A DNA stretch of 64,000 nucleotides from Pseudomonas schmalbachii (GCF_017589465.1 NZ_JAELYA010000012.1:62001-126000); one strand, 5' to 3'. Shown: positions 1-14,688, counted from the stretch's first letter. Notes: generated by a model from the letters alone, not told the origin. A program made the numbers and translations.

Positions 1-1631
1 CCTTCCTGGCCCACTACCAGTTCAGTCACGATCCCTTCGCCCCCCGCGTGCCCGGCTTCAAGTTCTTCCCGGCGCAACGCAAACCGGTGCTGGGCCAACT
101 TCATCACCTGGCGCGCTACAGCAACCTGCTGCTGGCGGTGACCGGGCCGTTGGGCAGCGGCAAGACCCTGCTGCGCCAGGCCCTGGTAGCCAGTACCAAC
201 AAGGACGTGGTGTCCAGCGTGGTGATCTCCGGTCGTTCCGCGGCCGACGAGGCGACGCTGCTACGCCAGCTCGCGCAGGGTCTGGGCATCACCCAGACGG
301 GCGTCGAGGCGATCCTGACCAAGGTCGCCCAGTTGGCCATCACCGGCCACGATGTCTACCTGCTGGTGGACGATGCCGAGCAGTTGCGCGACGGCGCCCT
401 GGAGGTGCTGCTGCGCCTGGCGGCCGGCAACAGCGAAGCGCGTCTGCATGTCTTCCTGTTCGGCGAGGCGGAGCTGCTGGAGCGGCTGGAAGCGTTGTCC
501 GAAGGGGAAGAGCGCTACCACGCGATCGAGCTGCAGCCCTACAGCGAGGAGGAAACCCGCGAGTACCTGGCGCAGCGCCTGGAGGGCGCCGGGCAGGATG
601 GCGCGCTGATTTCCGACGATCTGCTGGGCGATATCCACGAGCAGTCCGGTGGCTGGCCGGGAGCGATCAACCAGGTGGCCCGCGACGCGCTGATCGAAGC
701 GATGCTCGCTGAGCGTGGCAAGGCGCGCAAGGCTCCGGCTGGCGCTGGTTTCAGCCTGCCGAAGAAGCATCTGGCGATACTGGCGGTGGTTGCCGTCGGT
801 GTGATCGCCGCCTGGTTCATGCAGGGGCGCAGCGGCAAGACCGAGGCGACCGCGCCTGCTACCGCGCAATCGCCGGCTGCGCCGCAGGCGGATGGGCAGA
901 AGCCTGCCGATGGTTCGGCGCCTGCCGTGGAATTCGCCGGCTCCAATCAGCCGCTGCCGTTGCCCCTGGTCGGCGAGGCCCAGCCGGTCATTCGCGAGCC
1001 CATGGCTCAGGCGGGCGGGCAGGACGACCCCGATGAAGGTGCGCTGCCGTCGGCGATGATTCCGCCTACCGTATCCACTTCGGCGCCGCCGGTGACGCCG
1101 CTGGCCAATACCGGCCCGGCTCCGCTGCATCCGGTGCCGAACGCTCCGGTTTCCTCCGCTGCGCAACCGGTCGCCCAGGCTCCGGCGCCGGCTCCGCAGG
1201 TCGAACCGGTCCGTCCGGCCGAGCCGGCGGCTGCCAAGCCTGCTCCGGCCAAACCGGTAGCCAAGCCGGCCGCTCCTGCGGTAGCTTCCGCCAAACCGGC
1301 ACCTGCCAAACCTGCTGCGGTGGCTGCGGGCGGCGGCGCCGGCTCCGAGTGGTATCGCTCGCAAGGGGGCAGCCGCTATGCGGTCCAGGTGCTCGGGACC
1401 GGCTCGGAAGCCAGCGCCCAGGCGTTCATCCGCCAGCAGGGCGGCAGCGGCTACCGCTACTTCCGCAAGAGCCTGCAAGGCAAGCCATTCTTCGTGGTCA
1501 CCTACGGCAGCTTCGCCGATCGCGCTTCGGCAGTGGCCGCCATCAAGAGCCTCCCGGCCAAGATTCAGGCGTCCAAGCCGTGGCCGCGGACCTTCGCCAG
1601 CATCCAGCAGGACATCGCGACCACGCGCTGA
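1..1631 (+). CDS. DamX-like SPOR-domain cell-division protein with N-terminal ATPase domain (5' end outside window)
   Basis: The frame is open from base 3, and the residues before the GTG at 48 (ending SHDPFAPRV) continue the protein, so the true start lies upstream of the window. Counting from that GTG, the visible part has a P-loop GPLGSGKT near residue 33 and a Walker B-like VYLLVDDAEQL near 103. A single transmembrane segment follows at about 243-260, then a long Ala/Pro-rich linker (about 265-430) and a C-terminal SPOR domain (about 440-520). SPOR domains bind denuded septal peptidoglycan; the layout is that of DamX, an inner-membrane division protein with a periplasmic C-terminus. PAO1 has the same gene (PA5037, from memory) between aroB and gltB. 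A strong hairpin terminator follows, so it is not co-transcribed with gltB. The ATPase-like part resembles the ExeA/AAA group; whether it hydrolyses ATP is unknown. Confidence 0.85.
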   Translation, partial: FLAHYQFSHDPFAPRVPGFKFFPAQRKPVLGQLHHLARYSNLLLAVTGPLGSGKTLLRQALVASTNKDVVSSVVISGRSAADEATLLRQLAQGLGITQTGVEAILTKVAQLAITGHDVYLLVDDAEQLRDGALEVLLRLAAGNSEARLHVFLFGEAELLERLEALSEGEERYHAIELQPYSEEETREYLAQRLEGAGQDGALISDDLLGDIHEQSGGWPGAINQVARDALIEAMLAERGKARKAPAGAGFSLPKKHLAILAVVAVGVIAAWFMQGRSGKTEATAPATAQSPAAPQADGQKPADGSAPAVEFAGSNQPLPLPLVGEAQPVIREPMAQAGGQDDPDEGALPSAMIPPTVSTSAPPVTPLANTGPAPLHPVPNAPVSSAAQPVAQAPAPAPQVEPVRPAEPAAAKPAPAKPVAKPAAPAVASAKPAPAKPAAVAAGGGAGSEWYRSQGGSRYAVQVLGTGSEASAQAFIRQQGGSGYRYFRKSLQGKPFFVVTYGSFADRASAVAAIKSLPAKIQASKPWPRTFASIQQDIATTR

Positions 1632-1650
1632 TCCGCTCTCTGCAATGACG

Positions 1651-1687
1651 AAACCCGGCAGTCGTTAACACGGCTTCCGGGTTTTTC
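1651..1687 (+). terminator. Rho-independent terminator after the damX-like gene
   Basis: A perfect 8-bp stem, AAACCCGG (1651-1658) and CCGGGTTT (1677-1684), is followed directly by a run of T. It lies 20 bases after the stop codon and separates this gene from the gltB promoter. Confidence 0.75.
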
Positions 1688-1731
1688 ATTTCATCATTGC
1701 GACATGAATTTACAGGGGTTCGTCGCAAAAT

Positions 1732-1760
1732 TTGTCGCGCGGGAATCGCCTGTGTACAAT
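1732..1760 (+). promoter_or_regulatory. Sigma70-type promoter of gltBD
   Basis: TTGTCG (1732-1737) and TACAAT (1755-1760) are separated by exactly 17 bases and lie about 90 bases upstream of the gltB ATG. That leaves a leader of roughly 85 bases. No activator site is recognisable by eye. Confidence 0.6.
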
Positions 1761-1851
1761 GGCTTCCCTTTGCCTGTCGGAAACTCGCCGCATGAGCGGG
1801 TAGACAGGCGATGTATATGAATTAAAAAAGTTTTGCCGGTGAGAGTTCCCT

Positions 1852-6297
<4,446 letters not shown>

Positions 6298-6318
6298 GCG
6301 CCTGAAGAAGTTTGATGA

Positions 6319-7746
<1,428 letters not shown>

Positions 7747-7801
7747 TCGCTCGACCGTTCGATGGGTATCGCCTCCGGCTCAACCCATCCTGCGGCGCTG
7801 C

Positions 7802-7924
7802 GTAGGTTGGTGCTGAGCGCAGCGAAGCCCAACAGTTGGTGTACCGACCGTTGGGCTGCGTCGCGAGCTCCTTAGCCCAACCTACGTGGCGGATGTAGGT
7901 TGGCGCTGAGCGTAGAAGCCCAAC
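7802..7924. repeat. Dispersed intergenic hairpin repeat, family A (copy 1)
   Basis: An arm GTAGGTTGGTGCTGAGC... (7802-7833) faces a partly complementary arm ending AGCCCAACCTACG (7850-7886). A third, half copy runs in the forward sense at 7895-7924. The same unit recurs at 27001-27083 and 46704-46800. All copies sit just after a stop codon. Immediately before it, GATGGGT...ACCCATC (7761-7789) forms a further small hairpin of similar style. Confidence 0.7.
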
Positions 7925-7945
7925 AGTCGGTGCGACAAAAGATGG

Positions 7946-7975
7946 AAGGCACGGCGCAAGCCGTGCCTTTTCTTT
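7946..7975 (+). terminator. Rho-independent terminator between gltD and hemE
   Basis: A perfect 10-bp stem, AAGGCACGGC (7946-7955) and GCCGTGCCTT (7960-7969), with a GCAA loop, is followed by TTTCTTTT. It terminates plus-strand transcription from gltBD about 45 bases before the hemE start. Confidence 0.75.
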
Positions 7976-8018
7976 TGGGCTTTGCGAAAATGCCCGCACT
8001 TTTTCTCCGGATGCCACC

Positions 8019-9086
8019 ATGACTGCCCTGAAGAATGATCGCTTCCTTCGCGCCCTGCTCAAGCAGCCCGTCGATGTCACCCCTGTCTGGATGATGCGCC
8101 AGGCCGGCCGCTACCTGCCGGAATACCGCGCCACCCGCGCCAAGGCCGGTGACTTCATGAGCCTGTGCATGAACCCGCAACTGGCCTGCGAAGTCACCCT
8201 GCAGCCGCTGGACCGCTACCCGCAGCTGGACGCGGCGATCCTCTTCTCCGACATCCTCACCGTCCCCGACGCCATGGGCCTCGGCCTTTACTTCGAAACC
8301 GGCGAAGGCCCGCGCTTCAAGAAGGTCGTGCGCACCGCCGCGGATATCGATGCGCTGCCGATCCCCGATCCGGAAAAGGACCTCGGCTACGTGATGGACG
8401 CCGTGCGCACCATCCGCCGCGAGCTGAATGGCCGCGTGCCGCTGATCGGCTTCTCCGGCAGCCCCTGGACCCTGGCGACCTACATGGTCGAGGGCGGGTC
8501 GTCGAAGGACTTCCGCAAGTCCAAGGCGATGCTCTACGACAACCCGCAGGCCATGCATGCGCTGCTGGACAAGCTGGCGCAGTCGGTCACCAGCTACCTG
8601 AACGGCCAGATCCTCGCCGGCGCCCAGGCGGTACAGATCTTCGATTCCTGGGGAGGCAGCCTGTCCGCCGCGGCCTATCAGGAGTTCTCCCTGGCCTACA
8701 TGAAGAAGATCATCGACGGCCTGATCCGCGAACACGACGGCCGCCGCGTGCCGGTGATTCTCTTCACCAAGGGCGGCGGCCTGTGGCTGGAATCCATGGC
8801 TGATAGCGGCGCCGAGGCGCTGGGCCTGGACTGGACCTGCGACATCGGCAGCGCCCGCACTCGCGTCGGCGACAAGGTCGCCCTGCAGGGCAACATGGAC
8901 CCGTCGGTGCTCTACGCCAACCCGGCGGCGATCCGCGCCGAAGTGGGGCGCATCCTGGCGGCCTACGGCAACGGCAGCGGCCACGTGTTCAACCTCGGCC
9001 ACGGCATCACCCCGGAAGTCGACCCGGCCCACGCCGGCGCCTTCTTCGAGGCGGTGCACGAGTTGTCGGCGCAATACCACGGCTGA
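8019..9086 (+). CDS. hemE: Uroporphyrinogen-III decarboxylase
   Basis: Converts uroporphyrinogen III to coproporphyrinogen III by removing four acetate carboxyl groups, in the cytoplasm on the haem pathway. The 355-residue length is typical. The N-terminal signature [16 protein letters not shown] (residues 22-37) carries the substrate-binding arginines, and the downstream [13 protein letters not shown] and DSWGG motifs are those of the HemE barrel. The ATG at 8019 gives the expected [12 protein letters not shown] start; there is no strong Shine-Dalgarno. It lies alone between two terminators, so it is probably monocistronic. Confidence 0.97.
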   Translation: MTALKNDRFLRALLKQPVDVTPVWMMRQAGRYLPEYRATRAKAGDFMSLCMNPQLACEVTLQPLDRYPQLDAAILFSDILTVPDAMGLGLYFETGEGPRFKKVVRTAADIDALPIPDPEKDLGYVMDAVRTIRRELNGRVPLIGFSGSPWTLATYMVEGGSSKDFRKSKAMLYDNPQAMHALLDKLAQSVTSYLNGQILAGAQAVQIFDSWGGSLSAAAYQEFSLAYMKKIIDGLIREHDGRRVPVILFTKGGGLWLESMADSGAEALGLDWTCDIGSARTRVGDKVALQGNMDPSVLYANPAAIRAEVGRILAAYGNGSGHVFNLGHGITPEVDPAHAGAFFEAVHELSAQYHG

Positions 9087-9117
9087 TCGGAGCCTTTCCG
9101 TAAGGTCCGTAGAAACG

Positions 9118-9147
9118 AAAAAGCCCTGCCAGATGGCGGGGCTTTTT
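9118..9147 (+). terminator. Bidirectional-looking terminator after hemE
   Basis: The stem has AAAAAGCCCTGCC (9118-9130) and GGCGGGGCTTTTT (9135-9147) around the loop AGAT, with one mismatch. There is an A-run before and a T-run after, so it can act on plus-strand hemE and possibly on minus-strand transcripts from the permease gene. Confidence 0.75.
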
Positions 9148-9153
9148 CATGTT

Positions 9154-9221
9154 TGTAGGAGCGAGCTCTGCTCGCGAACATTGGCCCCGCAAAAGCTTCG
9201 CGAGCAGAGCTCGCTCCTACA
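9154..9221. repeat. REP-like inverted repeat, family B (perfect 25-bp arms)
   Basis: The arms at 9154-9178 (TGTAGGAGCGAGCTCTGCTC plus GCGAA) and 9197-9221 are perfectly complementary over 25 bases with an 18-base loop. The TAGGAGCG head and the GAGC/GCTC core match the widespread Pseudomonas intergenic REP type (known family, recalled from memory). Related units lie at 9241-9262 and 24084-24130. Confidence 0.75.
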
Positions 9222-9240
9222 GGGGCGTTCCACGGCGGGC

Positions 9241-9268
9241 TGCAGGAGCGGGCCATGCCCGCGATGGG
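9241..9268. repeat. Single REP-like unit, family B
   Basis: TGCAGGAGCGGGCCATGCCC is a head plus a GCGGGC-CAT-GCCCGC hairpin (9248-9262). It abuts the stop codon of the minus-strand permease gene and has almost the same sequence as the unit at 24084. Confidence 0.6.
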
Positions 9269-10663
9269 TCAGGCGGCGTCGGCCACGATTCCGGCCGCGC
9301 GTTGAGCTTTCCGGCGCTGGGACACCAGCAGCCCGGAGCAGACCACCACGATGGTCAGCAGGGCAGTCGCCACGACCTCCATGCGATGGTCCGGGCGGAT
9401 CATCATGATCGCCAGGGCGCCGACGATGAACAGGATCACCGCCCAGGTCAGCCAGGGGAACAGCCACATCTTCAGTTTCAGCTGATGGCCGCTGGCGAGC
9501 AGCTTCTGGCGCATGCGCAGCTGGGAAATGGCGATCACCAGGTACACCAGCAGGGCGATGGCGCCGGAGCTGGCCAGCAGGAAGTTGAAGACCTCGGCCG
9601 GCGCCAGGTAGTTGGCGAAGGTGCAGAGGAAGGCCATGGCGGTGGACAGCAGCACGGCGAACACCGGGGTGCGGCTGACGTTGGTCACCTGGGCGATGCG
9701 CGGGGCGTCGCCGCGTTTGCTGAGGGAGAACAGCATGCGCGAGGCGGTGTACAGCGCCGAGTTCAGGCAACTGGTCACGGACACCAGGACGATGATGTCG
9801 ACGATCAGCTTGGCGTACGGCACGTTCAGGCTTTCCAGCACGGTCTGGTAGGAGCCCATGCTCACCAGGCGCGGGTCGTTCCATGGCACCAGGCAGACCA
9901 CGATGAGGATCGACAGCAGGTAGAACAGCGCGATACGCCAGATCACCGAGTTGGTCGCGCGGGTGATCTGTTGCGCCGGGTCCTTCGACTCGGTGGCGGC
10001 GATGGTGACGATCTCCGAGCCCATGAAGGAGAACATGGTGGTCAGCAGCGCGGCCAGCACGGCGCCCCAGCCCTTGGGCATGAAGCCGCCCTCGGCGTAC
10101 AGGTGGCTGATGCCGCCGGCCTGCGGATTCAGCGAGAAGCCGAAGATCGCCGCGCAGCCGAGGAAGATGAAGGCGATGATCGAGCAGACCTTGATCAGCG
10201 CCAGCCAGAATTCGAACTCGCCGTAGTTCTTCACGCTGAACAGGTTGGTGACGGTCAGCGCCGAGGTAATGACGAAGGCCAGCACCCAGATCGGCGCGCC
10301 GGGGAACCAGGCGTGGATGATCGCGGCGGCGGCGTTGGCTTCCAGCGGGATCACCAGCACCCAGAACCACCAGTACAGCCAGCCGATGGTGAAGCCGGCC
10401 CAGTGGCCGATGGATCGGTCGGCATAGGTGGAGAAGGAGCCGCTGTCGGGCTGGGCGACCGCCATTTCGGCGAGCATGCGCATCACCAGTACCACCAGGG
10501 CACCGGCGACCAGATAGGAAATCAGCACCGCCGGGCCGGCTTCGGCGATGGCGTGGCCGGAGCCCACGAACAGGCCGGCACCGATGGCGCCGGCGATGGA
10601 GAGCATGGTGACGTGACGATTTTTCAGGCCCTGCGAGAGCCCGGAGGAAGGGGTACTACTCAT
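9269..10663 (-). CDS. Amino acid permease, GabP-like (APC superfamily)
   Basis: Inner-membrane amino acid:proton symporter of 464 residues with about 12 hydrophobic segments. The N-terminal blocks LKNRHVTMLSIAGAIGAGLF and MRMLAEMAVAQPDSGSFSTY, together with IGWLYWWFWVLVIPLEAN and the later FSFMGSEIVTIAA, are very close to E. coli GabP as I remember it. A 4-aminobutyrate permease is therefore the best guess, but AroP/ProY-type substrates cannot be excluded. The ATG at 10663 starts MSSTPSSG. It is a single gene; upstream (10664-10841) lies a perfect 18-bp palindrome that may be its operator. REP units follow its 3' end. Confidence 0.85.
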   Translation of the reverse strand: MSSTPSSGLSQGLKNRHVTMLSIAGAIGAGLFVGSGHAIAEAGPAVLISYLVAGALVVLVMRMLAEMAVAQPDSGSFSTYADRSIGHWAGFTIGWLYWWFWVLVIPLEANAAAAIIHAWFPGAPIWVLAFVITSALTVTNLFSVKNYGEFEFWLALIKVCSIIAFIFLGCAAIFGFSLNPQAGGISHLYAEGGFMPKGWGAVLAALLTTMFSFMGSEIVTIAATESKDPAQQITRATNSVIWRIALFYLLSILIVVCLVPWNDPRLVSMGSYQTVLESLNVPYAKLIVDIIVLVSVTSCLNSALYTASRMLFSLSKRGDAPRIAQVTNVSRTPVFAVLLSTAMAFLCTFANYLAPAEVFNFLLASSGAIALLVYLVIAISQLRMRQKLLASGHQLKLKMWLFPWLTWAVILFIVGALAIMMIRPDHRMEVVATALLTIVVVCSGLLVSQRRKAQRAAGIVADAA

Positions 10664-10773
10664 GCTTTACCTATACAGCGGGGAGGGAGTGTGCAGCGGG
10701 GGCAAGCGGTGCTTGTTCTTGGAATCCAACGCGGCGTGCGCAATATTTTACACAATTTGCGCGTCATATTTTG

Positions 10774-10791
10774 TTACGACCTAAGTCGTAA
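10774..10791. promoter_or_regulatory. Perfect 7-4-7 palindrome upstream of the GabP-like permease gene
   Basis: TTACGAC (10774-10780) and GTCGTAA (10785-10791) are exact reverse complements around CTAA. It lies about 110 bases before the permease start in an AT-richer patch, about 50 bases past the MFS gene stop. The size and symmetry fit a dimeric repressor site; the regulator is unknown. Confidence 0.45.
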
Positions 10792-10806
10792 GGCGAAATA
10801 GAGGGC

Positions 10807-10830
10807 TCCAGCGCCCAGGCGGGCGCTGGA
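10807..10830 (-). terminator. GC-rich hairpin just after the MFS gene, possible terminator
   Basis: A 10-bp perfect stem, TCCAGCGCCC (10807-10816) and GGGCGCTGGA (10821-10830), lies 12 bases past the stop of the minus-strand MFS gene. On that strand it is not followed by a clear T-run, so terminator function is uncertain. Confidence 0.45.
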
Positions 10831-10841
10831 AAAAGTGCGGA

Positions 10842-12158
10842 TCAGCCTTTCACCGGGGCGATCGCATTGCCCGGCAGCGCCGGTACCCGCGCCAGGTGCA
10901 GTGCGGCGGCGACGGCCAGCGACAGCAGCGCGGCGATGAACAGGCCGACGCCCATCCAGCCGTAGTGATGCCAGAACACCCCGCCGACGGTGCCGGCGAC
11001 GCTGGAGCCGAGGTAGTAGGTGAACAGGTACAGAGACGACGCCTGGCCTTTGGACTTCAGCGCGCGGCGGCCGATCCAGCTGCTGGCCACCGAATGGGCG
11101 GCGAAGAAGCCGAAGGTGAACAGCAGCAGGCCGGTGACGATCAGCGGCAGGGCGCTGAACAGGGTCAGCAGCAGGCCGCCGAGCATCAGCAGGATCACTG
11201 TCCACAGCACCTTGCGCCGGCCCAGGCGGTCGGCCAGCGAGCCGACCCAGGCGGAGCTGTAGATGCCGACCAGATAGACCAGCGACAGCACGCCGACGAT
11301 GGCCTGGCTCATGTGGTAGGGCTCGGCCAGCAGGCGATAGCCGATGTAGTTGAACAGCGTGACGAAGCCGCCCATCAGCAGGAAGCCGATCAGGAACAGC
11401 CACGGCAGTCCCGCATCGCGCAGATGGCCGGCGAAGCCGTCGGCCAGTTGCCGGACGTTCAGCGACGCCGCACGGAAATTCCGCGACTCCGGCAGGATGC
11501 GCCAGAACACCACGGCGGCGACCAGCGCGATGCCGCCCAGCGCTGCCAGCGCGGCATGCCAGGAGACGAAGTCCACCAGCACCCCGCTGATCAGCCGCCC
11601 GCTCATCCCGCCGATGGCGTTGCCACCGATGTACAGCCCCATGGACAGGCCGATGTGCTGCGGATGGATTTCCTCGCTCAGGTAGGTCATGCCCACCGCC
11701 GCCAGCCCGCTCAGGGCCAGGCCGAGCAGCGCGCGCATCGCCAGCACGCCGTGCCAGGTCGGCATCAGTGCGCTGCCGATGGTGAACAGGGCGGCGAGAA
11801 ACAGCGAGGCGACCATGATCGACTTGCGGCCGATGGCGTCGGAAATCGGTCCGGTGACCAGCAGGCCGATGGCCATGGTGATGGTCGAGATCGACAGCAC
11901 CAGGCTGCTCTGCGCGGCCGTCAGGGCGAATGCCTTGGACAGCACCGGCATCATCGGCTGCACGCAGTAGAGCAGGGCGAAGGTGGCGAAACCGCCGGAG
12001 AACAGCGCCAGCGAGGTGCGGCGGAATTCGGGGGTGCCTTTCTCGATGTAGCTTTCGATTTCCCTGGCGGCGCCGACGACCGACAGGTTCGCCGCGCTGG
12101 CGGCTTGCAGCAGGGGAGGCTCGCTATCCGTGGAAGCCCGCAAAGCAGATTGACTCAC
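10842..12158 (-). CDS. MFS exporter, YnfM-like
   Basis: Twelve-helix inner-membrane drug:proton-type exporter of 438 residues with a roughly 45-residue cytoplasmic N-terminal tail. The family marks are FATFALLYCVQPMMPVLSKA in helix 1, the loop 2-3 motif GPISDAIGRKSIM, and AAVGMTYLSEEIHPQHIGLS between helices 4 and 5. These are close to E. coli YnfM. The start is GTG at 12158, with GAGGTGA just upstream. It is divergent from a LysR gene with a 165-base shared region, the usual arrangement for a LysR-controlled exporter; PAO1 has the same pair (PA5030/PA5029, from memory). The substrate is unknown. Confidence 0.88.
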   Translation of the reverse strand: MSQSALRASTDSEPPLLQAASAANLSVVGAAREIESYIEKGTPEFRRTSLALFSGGFATFALLYCVQPMMPVLSKAFALTAAQSSLVLSISTITMAIGLLVTGPISDAIGRKSIMVASLFLAALFTIGSALMPTWHGVLAMRALLGLALSGLAAVGMTYLSEEIHPQHIGLSMGLYIGGNAIGGMSGRLISGVLVDFVSWHAALAALGGIALVAAVVFWRILPESRNFRAASLNVRQLADGFAGHLRDAGLPWLFLIGFLLMGGFVTLFNYIGYRLLAEPYHMSQAIVGVLSLVYLVGIYSSAWVGSLADRLGRRKVLWTVILLMLGGLLLTLFSALPLIVTGLLLFTFGFFAAHSVASSWIGRRALKSKGQASSLYLFTYYLGSSVAGTVGGVFWHHYGWMGVGLFIAALLSLAVAAALHLARVPALPGNAIAPVKG

Positions 12159-12323
12159 AACTCACCTCGAGTGCGATGCGACTGCCCGGGGCGGCGCGTA
12201 AGGTCGGGCGGTCAGGATGGAGGTTGTTATTGGGCTTGTGTGGAAAGAATACGGAGCAGAATTTATTATTTCCAATATATTGATCGACACATTTGATATG
12301 TATTTCGAATCAATTGGTGAGAG
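12159..12323. promoter_or_regulatory. Divergent promoter region between MFS exporter and LysR gene
   Basis: A 165-base spacer that turns markedly AT-rich at about 12255-12320, in contrast to the surrounding GC-rich coding DNA. It contains CCAATATATTGAT (12272-12284) and AATCAATTGG (12308-12317), which form a loose dyad. A LysR-type T-N11-A site and both promoters are expected here; I cannot assign exact elements. Confidence 0.4.
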
Positions 12324-13232
12324 ATGGAACTGAGACACCTGCGCTACTTCGTCGCCGTCGCCGAGGAGCTGCATTTCGGCCGCGCCGCCGAACAACTGGG
12401 CATTTCCCAGCCGCCGCTGAGCCAGCAGATCCAGGCGCTGGAAGAGGAAATCGGCGCCCGACTGCTGGACCGCACCAATCGCCGCGTGAGCCTGACCGAA
12501 GCCGGCCGGCTGTTCCTCGACGAGGCGCGGCAGATCCTCCAGCAGGTCGACAAGGCCGTGCTGCTGGCGCGGCGGGCGCACCAGGGCGAGGTCGGCGAGC
12601 TGAAGATCGGCTTCACCGCGTCGGCGCCGTTCACTTCCAGCATTCCGCGCAGCATCCTGGCGTTCCGCCGGGCCTATCCCGCGGTCCATCTCGACCTCCG
12701 CGAGCTGAACAGCAGCGAGGTCGTCCAGGCGCTGCTCGACGAGCGGGTGCAGGTCGGGGTGATCCGCCCGATCGAACTGCCGGACATCCTGGAGATGGTC
12801 GAGCTGTTCAGCGAGCCGCTCGTCGCCGTCCTGCGTGCAGGCCATCCCCTCGCCGGGGGAGGCGACAGCCTGTCGATCGCCGAGCTGGCCGAGGAGCCCT
12901 TCGTGTTCTTCCCGCGCACCTTCGGCACGAGGCTCTACGGCAAGCTGATGGAGCTGTCGCGCCAGGCGGGATTCACCCCGACCATCGCCCAGGAAGCGGG
13001 CGAGGCGATGACCATCATCGGCCTGGTGGCGGCGGGGCTTGGCGTGTCGATCCTGCCGGCATCGTTCCGTCGTACGCGGGTGGATGGCGTGGTCTACCGC
13101 ACGCTGAGCGACCCCGGCGCCACCACCTCGGTATGGCTGGTGCGCCGGCGCAACGAAGGATCGCCGCTGGCGCATTCCTTCATCGAACTGGTCACCCGCG
13201 AGGTGGTGATGATGCATTCGTCGGGGGCATAA
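12324..13232 (+). CDS. LysR-family transcriptional regulator
   Basis: 302-residue LTTR. The N-terminal winged helix-turn-helix (residues 1-60) opens with [20 protein letters not shown] and includes the recognition-helix region [20 protein letters not shown]. The rest is the periplasmic-binding-protein-like effector domain (about 90-295). The ATG at 12324 follows GGTGAGAG. The divergent arrangement with the YnfM-like exporter implies that it controls that gene and itself; the inducer is not deducible. Confidence 0.92.
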   Translation: MELRHLRYFVAVAEELHFGRAAEQLGISQPPLSQQIQALEEEIGARLLDRTNRRVSLTEAGRLFLDEARQILQQVDKAVLLARRAHQGEVGELKIGFTASAPFTSSIPRSILAFRRAYPAVHLDLRELNSSEVVQALLDERVQVGVIRPIELPDILEMVELFSEPLVAVLRAGHPLAGGGDSLSIAELAEEPFVFFPRTFGTRLYGKLMELSRQAGFTPTIAQEAGEAMTIIGLVAAGLGVSILPASFRRTRVDGVVYRTLSDPGATTSVWLVRRRNEGSPLAHSFIELVTREVVMMHSSGA

Positions 13233-13317
13233 GGGGCGATTGGGCGGAAGTTCTCGCGGTGCCTATGTGCATTGCATAGAATCCAGGCTCACTCGAAAGG
13301 CTCCGGGAGAGAGACTC

Positions 13318-14088
13318 ATGCGGCGTGTGGTGTTCAATCAGAAGGGCGGGGTGGGCAAGTCCAGCATTGCCTGTAACTTGGCGGCAGTCAGCGCGGCGGA
13401 GGGCTATCGGACCCTGCTGGTGGACCTGGATGCGCAGGCCAACTCATCGCATTACCTGACCGGCCTCACCGGCGACGAACTGCCGGCCGGCATCGCCGAT
13501 TTCTTCAAGCACGTGCTGTCTTCCGGGCCGTTCGGCCGCAACGGCAGCGTGGATATCTACGAAACGCCGTTCGACAACCTCCATGTGGTGACCGCCAGCC
13601 CCGAGCTGAAGGACCTGCAGCCGAAGCTGGAGTCGAAGCACAAGATCAACAAGCTGCGCAAACTGCTCGACTCGCTGGACGGCGAGTACGACCGGATCTA
13701 CCTGGATACCCCGCCGGCGCTGAACTTCTATACGGTTTCCGCCCTGATCGCGGCGGATCGCTGCCTGATTCCCTTCGACTGCGACAGCTTTTCCCGCCAG
13801 GCGCTGTACGGCCTGCTGGGCGAGATCGAGGAACTGAAGGAAGACCATAACGAAGACCTCGAAGTCGAGGGCATCGTGGTCAACCAGTTCCAGCCGCGCG
13901 CGACCCTGCCGCAGCAGATGCTCGACGAGATGGTCGGCGAGGAACTGCCGGTACTGCCGGTGTACCTGATGAGTTCGGTGAAGATGCGTGAATCCCACGA
14001 AGCCTGCACACCGCTGATCTTCATGGACCCGCGCCACAAGCTGACCCAGCAGTTCGTCGAACTGCACGGCCTGCTCGAAGCGGAGTAA
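13318..14088 (+). CDS. Orphan ParA/MinD-family ATPase
   Basis: 256-residue deviant-Walker P-loop ATPase: KGGVGKSS at residues 9-16, LLVDLDAQ (Walker A', 33-40) and YLDTPPA (Walker B). Such ATPases position plasmids, chromosomes, chemotaxis clusters or other cargo by dimerising on DNA or membrane. The frame is open further upstream (to 13240), but the ATG at 13318 follows GGGAGAGAG and begins right at the conserved VVFNQKGG strand, so I chose it. No ParB, McdB-like partner or parS-like repeat is adjacent. The downstream gene is convergent (trxC), with a hairpin between. PAO1 has the same orphan (PA5028, from memory). The cargo is unknown. Confidence 0.88.
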   Translation: MRRVVFNQKGGVGKSSIACNLAAVSAAEGYRTLLVDLDAQANSSHYLTGLTGDELPAGIADFFKHVLSSGPFGRNGSVDIYETPFDNLHVVTASPELKDLQPKLESKHKINKLRKLLDSLDGEYDRIYLDTPPALNFYTVSALIAADRCLIPFDCDSFSRQALYGLLGEIEELKEDHNEDLEVEGIVVNQFQPRATLPQQMLDEMVGEELPVLPVYLMSSVKMRESHEACTPLIFMDPRHKLTQQFVELHGLLEAE

Positions 14089-14098
14089 TCCATCCCAT

Positions 14099-14121
14099 GC
14101 GCGGCGGTTATCCCGCCGCGC
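14099..14121. terminator. Hairpin between convergent parA-like and trxC genes
   Basis: A perfect 9-bp stem, GCGCGGCGG (14099-14107) and CCGCCGCGC (14113-14121), with a 5-base loop lies 10 bases past one stop and 3 bases before the other. No T-run follows on either strand, so it may block transcription in both directions only with help from Rho or simply by colliding transcripts. Confidence 0.5.
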
Positions 14122-14124
14122 TCC

Positions 14125-14559
14125 TCACACGCTTTGCCGCGCCAGCCAGTCGAGCAGCTGCGGCAATGGCATCGCGCCACTCTGGCGCGCCACCTCACGG
14201 CCATCGCGGAACAGGATCAGGCTGGGAATCGAGCGGATACCCAGTTGCGCCGACAGCCCGCGGTTGGCCTCGCTGTCCAGCTTGCCCAGACGGCAGCGCC
14301 CGACCAGACGTGCGGCAGCCTGCTCGAAGACCGGCGCGAAGGCCTTGCACGGCCCGCACCAGTCGGCCCAGACATCCAGCAGCAGCGGCAGGTCGCCCCT
14401 GACCTGTGCGGCAAAACCGGCTTCATCGATCTCGAACGGACGGGACGGCAGGACATCGCCCCGGCAGCGGCCGCACCGCGGCTGGTCGGCGAGGCGGTCG
14501 GCGGGAAGGCGGTTGAGACCACCGCATTGCGGGCAGGGAACGAGCAGGGTTTCGGACAT
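14125..14559 (-). CDS. trxC: Thioredoxin 2
   Basis: 144-residue cytoplasmic disulfide reductase. The N-terminal zinc-binding extension has two CxxC pairs (Cys9/12 and Cys29/32), the mark that separates TrxC from TrxA. The active site is WCGPC with Cys68 and Cys71, followed by the cis-Pro block RSIPSLILF. The ATG at 14559 gives MSETLLVPCPQC; an upstream in-frame extension to 14619 lacks conservation and is rejected. AGGAAT precedes the start. Convergent with the ParA gene. In enterobacteria TrxC is oxidative-stress induced; no regulator site is evident here. Confidence 0.93.
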   Translation of the reverse strand: MSETLLVPCPQCGGLNRLPADRLADQPRCGRCRGDVLPSRPFEIDEAGFAAQVRGDLPLLLDVWADWCGPCKAFAPVFEQAAARLVGRCRLGKLDSEANRGLSAQLGIRSIPSLILFRDGREVARQSGAMPLPQLLDWLARQSV

Positions 14560-14688
14560 GGTGGGATTCCTGATGCTAAGGAGCGCAACCAATGTTGTGC
14601 CGCGGCAGCCCGATTGCAATGGGGACGGGGTGGTCCGGATCGAATCGGGATGCCTGCGACGGTTGCCAGTCCGGGTCAGCCTTGTCCG

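Noticed and set aside
9149-10801. A 550-codon plus-strand frame opposite the GabP-like permease
   Set aside because: A shadow of the permease gene; the translation is Gly/Asp/His-rich with no domain, and the permease has clear family signatures.
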